From Bacteroidales bacterium (lineage in GTDB: Bacteria; Bacteroidota; Bacteroidia; Bacteroidales; UBA6680): a DNA stretch of 50,966 nt. A program made the translations under genes and the position numbers. The notes beneath the pieces were generated by a model. It searched no databases, was not told where the DNA came from, and saw only the letters and a list, made by a program, of their open reading frames with translations. The stretch is taken from positions 1 through 50,966 of the forward strand of contig JAOARD010000010.1 in the NCBI GenBank assembly GCA_025210735.1. The letters run 5' to 3'. This document shows, piece by piece, positions 50,001 through 50,966 of this stretch; position 1 is the first letter of the stretch; each line of letters opens with the position of its first letter.

Positions 50001-50223
50001 ATAAATTGTTTTATCCTAAAAATAATAACTTTTAGTTGTAATTGTGAGATGTTGAGGGTTTAATGTTTGAGTGTTGCTTGTTGTTGGTTTAGTTATTGAA
50101 TTCTGATAGAGGGGTTGTGTTTTGTTGTAGGATATTTGAATGTTGACGTTAATATAATGTTCTGTTTCCGTTAAGTATGTAACCTCAGTTTTGTTGTATT
50201 CGTAGACAACCAGAAAGGTAGTT

Positions 50224-50966
50224 ATGGCACAGAACATTGTTAAGTTTATAGAATCGGTAAATAATCTTGATGCAAAGAGTTATTCAAGACTAAAAGAGGC
50301 TATAGAGAAAAGAGATTCAGTAAAGTTTGTATCATATATGCTGAATAACGATGAAACCGAGATTGGTAGAAGCTGTCCGCACTGTAAATCCAGATCACTA
50401 CATAAATGGGGAGTACGAAATGATTTGCAACGCTACAAATGTAAGGATTGCAGTAAGACATTTAATGTATTAACAGGTACACCGCTTGCTCACCTGAGAA
50501 AGAAAGGGCGTTGGTTAGCCTATGCTAAATGCCTTATAGGTGGCTTGAGTATACGCAAAGCAGCAGCAGAGTGTGGGGTGCATAGAAATACATCATTCAG
50601 ATGGCGACATAGATTTCTTCAGAATGCAAATCAGATAAAACCTGAGAAGTTATCCGGTATTGTAGAGACAAATGAACTGATTTTTGCATGGTCAGATAAG
50701 GGTAATAAGAAACTGAGACGTAAACCACGTAAAAGAGGATATAAGTCCGCAAAACATATCCCATCTAAGAGTCGTGTATTTACACTGTTTTGCAGAGACA
50801 GAGGCAAGAATACATTTGATGATATTTTCTTAAAATTTAGTGCAGATAACTTGAAACCAGATCTATCAAAACTTCTTACAAAAGACACGCTGTTCTGTAG
50901 TCAAAACAAAGCTGTATATCTTAAATATACAAAGGAGAATAATGTAAGACATGGGGTATTGAGTAT
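50224..50966 (+). mobile_element. IS1595-like transposase-type protein, missing catalytic aspartates, 3' end outside window
   Basis: The frame from ATG 50224 runs open for 247 codons to the window edge. It has a zinc ribbon (CPHCKSR to YKCKDCSKTFN), a helix-turn-helix (LSIRKAAAECGVHRNTSFRW) and the start of an RNase H-like domain with KLRRKPRKRGYKSAK, the layout of IS1595 transposases. In active members the first Asp lies in a xADE or xDE motif; here it is ETNE. The second Asp normally lies in a SDxxxAY or TDSxAVY motif; here the segment reads CSQNKAVY. Both expected acidic residues are absent. The last residues and any inverted repeats lie outside. It may be a decayed or a repurposed copy. 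Confidence 0.8.

Overview
The window is chromosomal DNA from a low-GC member of the Bacteroidota, most like the Bacteroidales/Marinilabiliales side of the phylum; the genus cannot be named from the sequence alone. The evidence is a complete Bacteroidota-type ribosomal protein supercluster without Shine-Dalgarno sequences, a promoter of the phylum-specific form (TTTG, about 20 nt, TAnnTTTG) in front of rpsL, the linked genes HU, ssb, gldE and gldD, a type IX secretion (T9SS) C-terminal sorting domain on a secreted peptidase, a 30-residue COX24/mS38-like basic protein, and an EF-G paralogue like the EF-G2 of Bacteroides.

Positions 1-5623 are accessory DNA. An IS1595-type transposase tail is followed by the broken C-terminal part of a large polymorphic toxin (EndoU-like nuclease tip, in-frame TGA upstream) and its likely immunity gene. 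Then come a fragment of another toxin, a membrane protein, a SigZ-like ECF sigma factor, an orphan immunity-like gene and a SUKH-ankyrin immunity-like protein. Three decaying copies of a short toxin-tail sequence are scattered through the spacers, so this looks like a toxin/immunity graveyard.

Positions 5639-11952 are on the minus strand: an atypical EF-G paralogue with altered GTPase motifs, a MATE exporter and the bifunctional glutathione synthase gshF. After a 524-bp spacer holding the promoter, positions 12477-30100 carry one long plus-strand run: rpsL-rpsG-fusA, the S10 and spc clusters (rpsJ to secY), map, infA, rpmJ, rpsM-rpsK-rpsD, rpoA and rplQ, closed by a strong terminator. Enolase with its own terminator, a UbiD-family decarboxylase and a SpoIIE-type phosphatase follow.

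Positions 34837-40999 form a minus-strand series read from HU through the COX24-like protein, ribonuclease G, an aldehyde dehydrogenase and a LysE transporter to a hybrid sensor kinase whose ATP-binding domain is degenerate. In the other direction run ssb, gldE, gldD and a 4'-phosphopantetheinyl transferase, the last three tightly coupled. The right end holds, on the minus strand, a PafA-like phosphatase that has lost most catalytic residues, an M14 carboxypeptidase with a T9SS sorting domain and a DNA photolyase, and on the plus strand the start of an IS1595-like transposase lacking its expected catalytic aspartates.

The most unusual theme is the set of intact reading frames from enzyme families that lack their catalytic residues: the EF-G paralogue, the pseudo-histidine kinase, the PafA pseudo-phosphatase and the IS1595-like protein. 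I found no CRISPR array, rRNA, tRNA or complete defence system.
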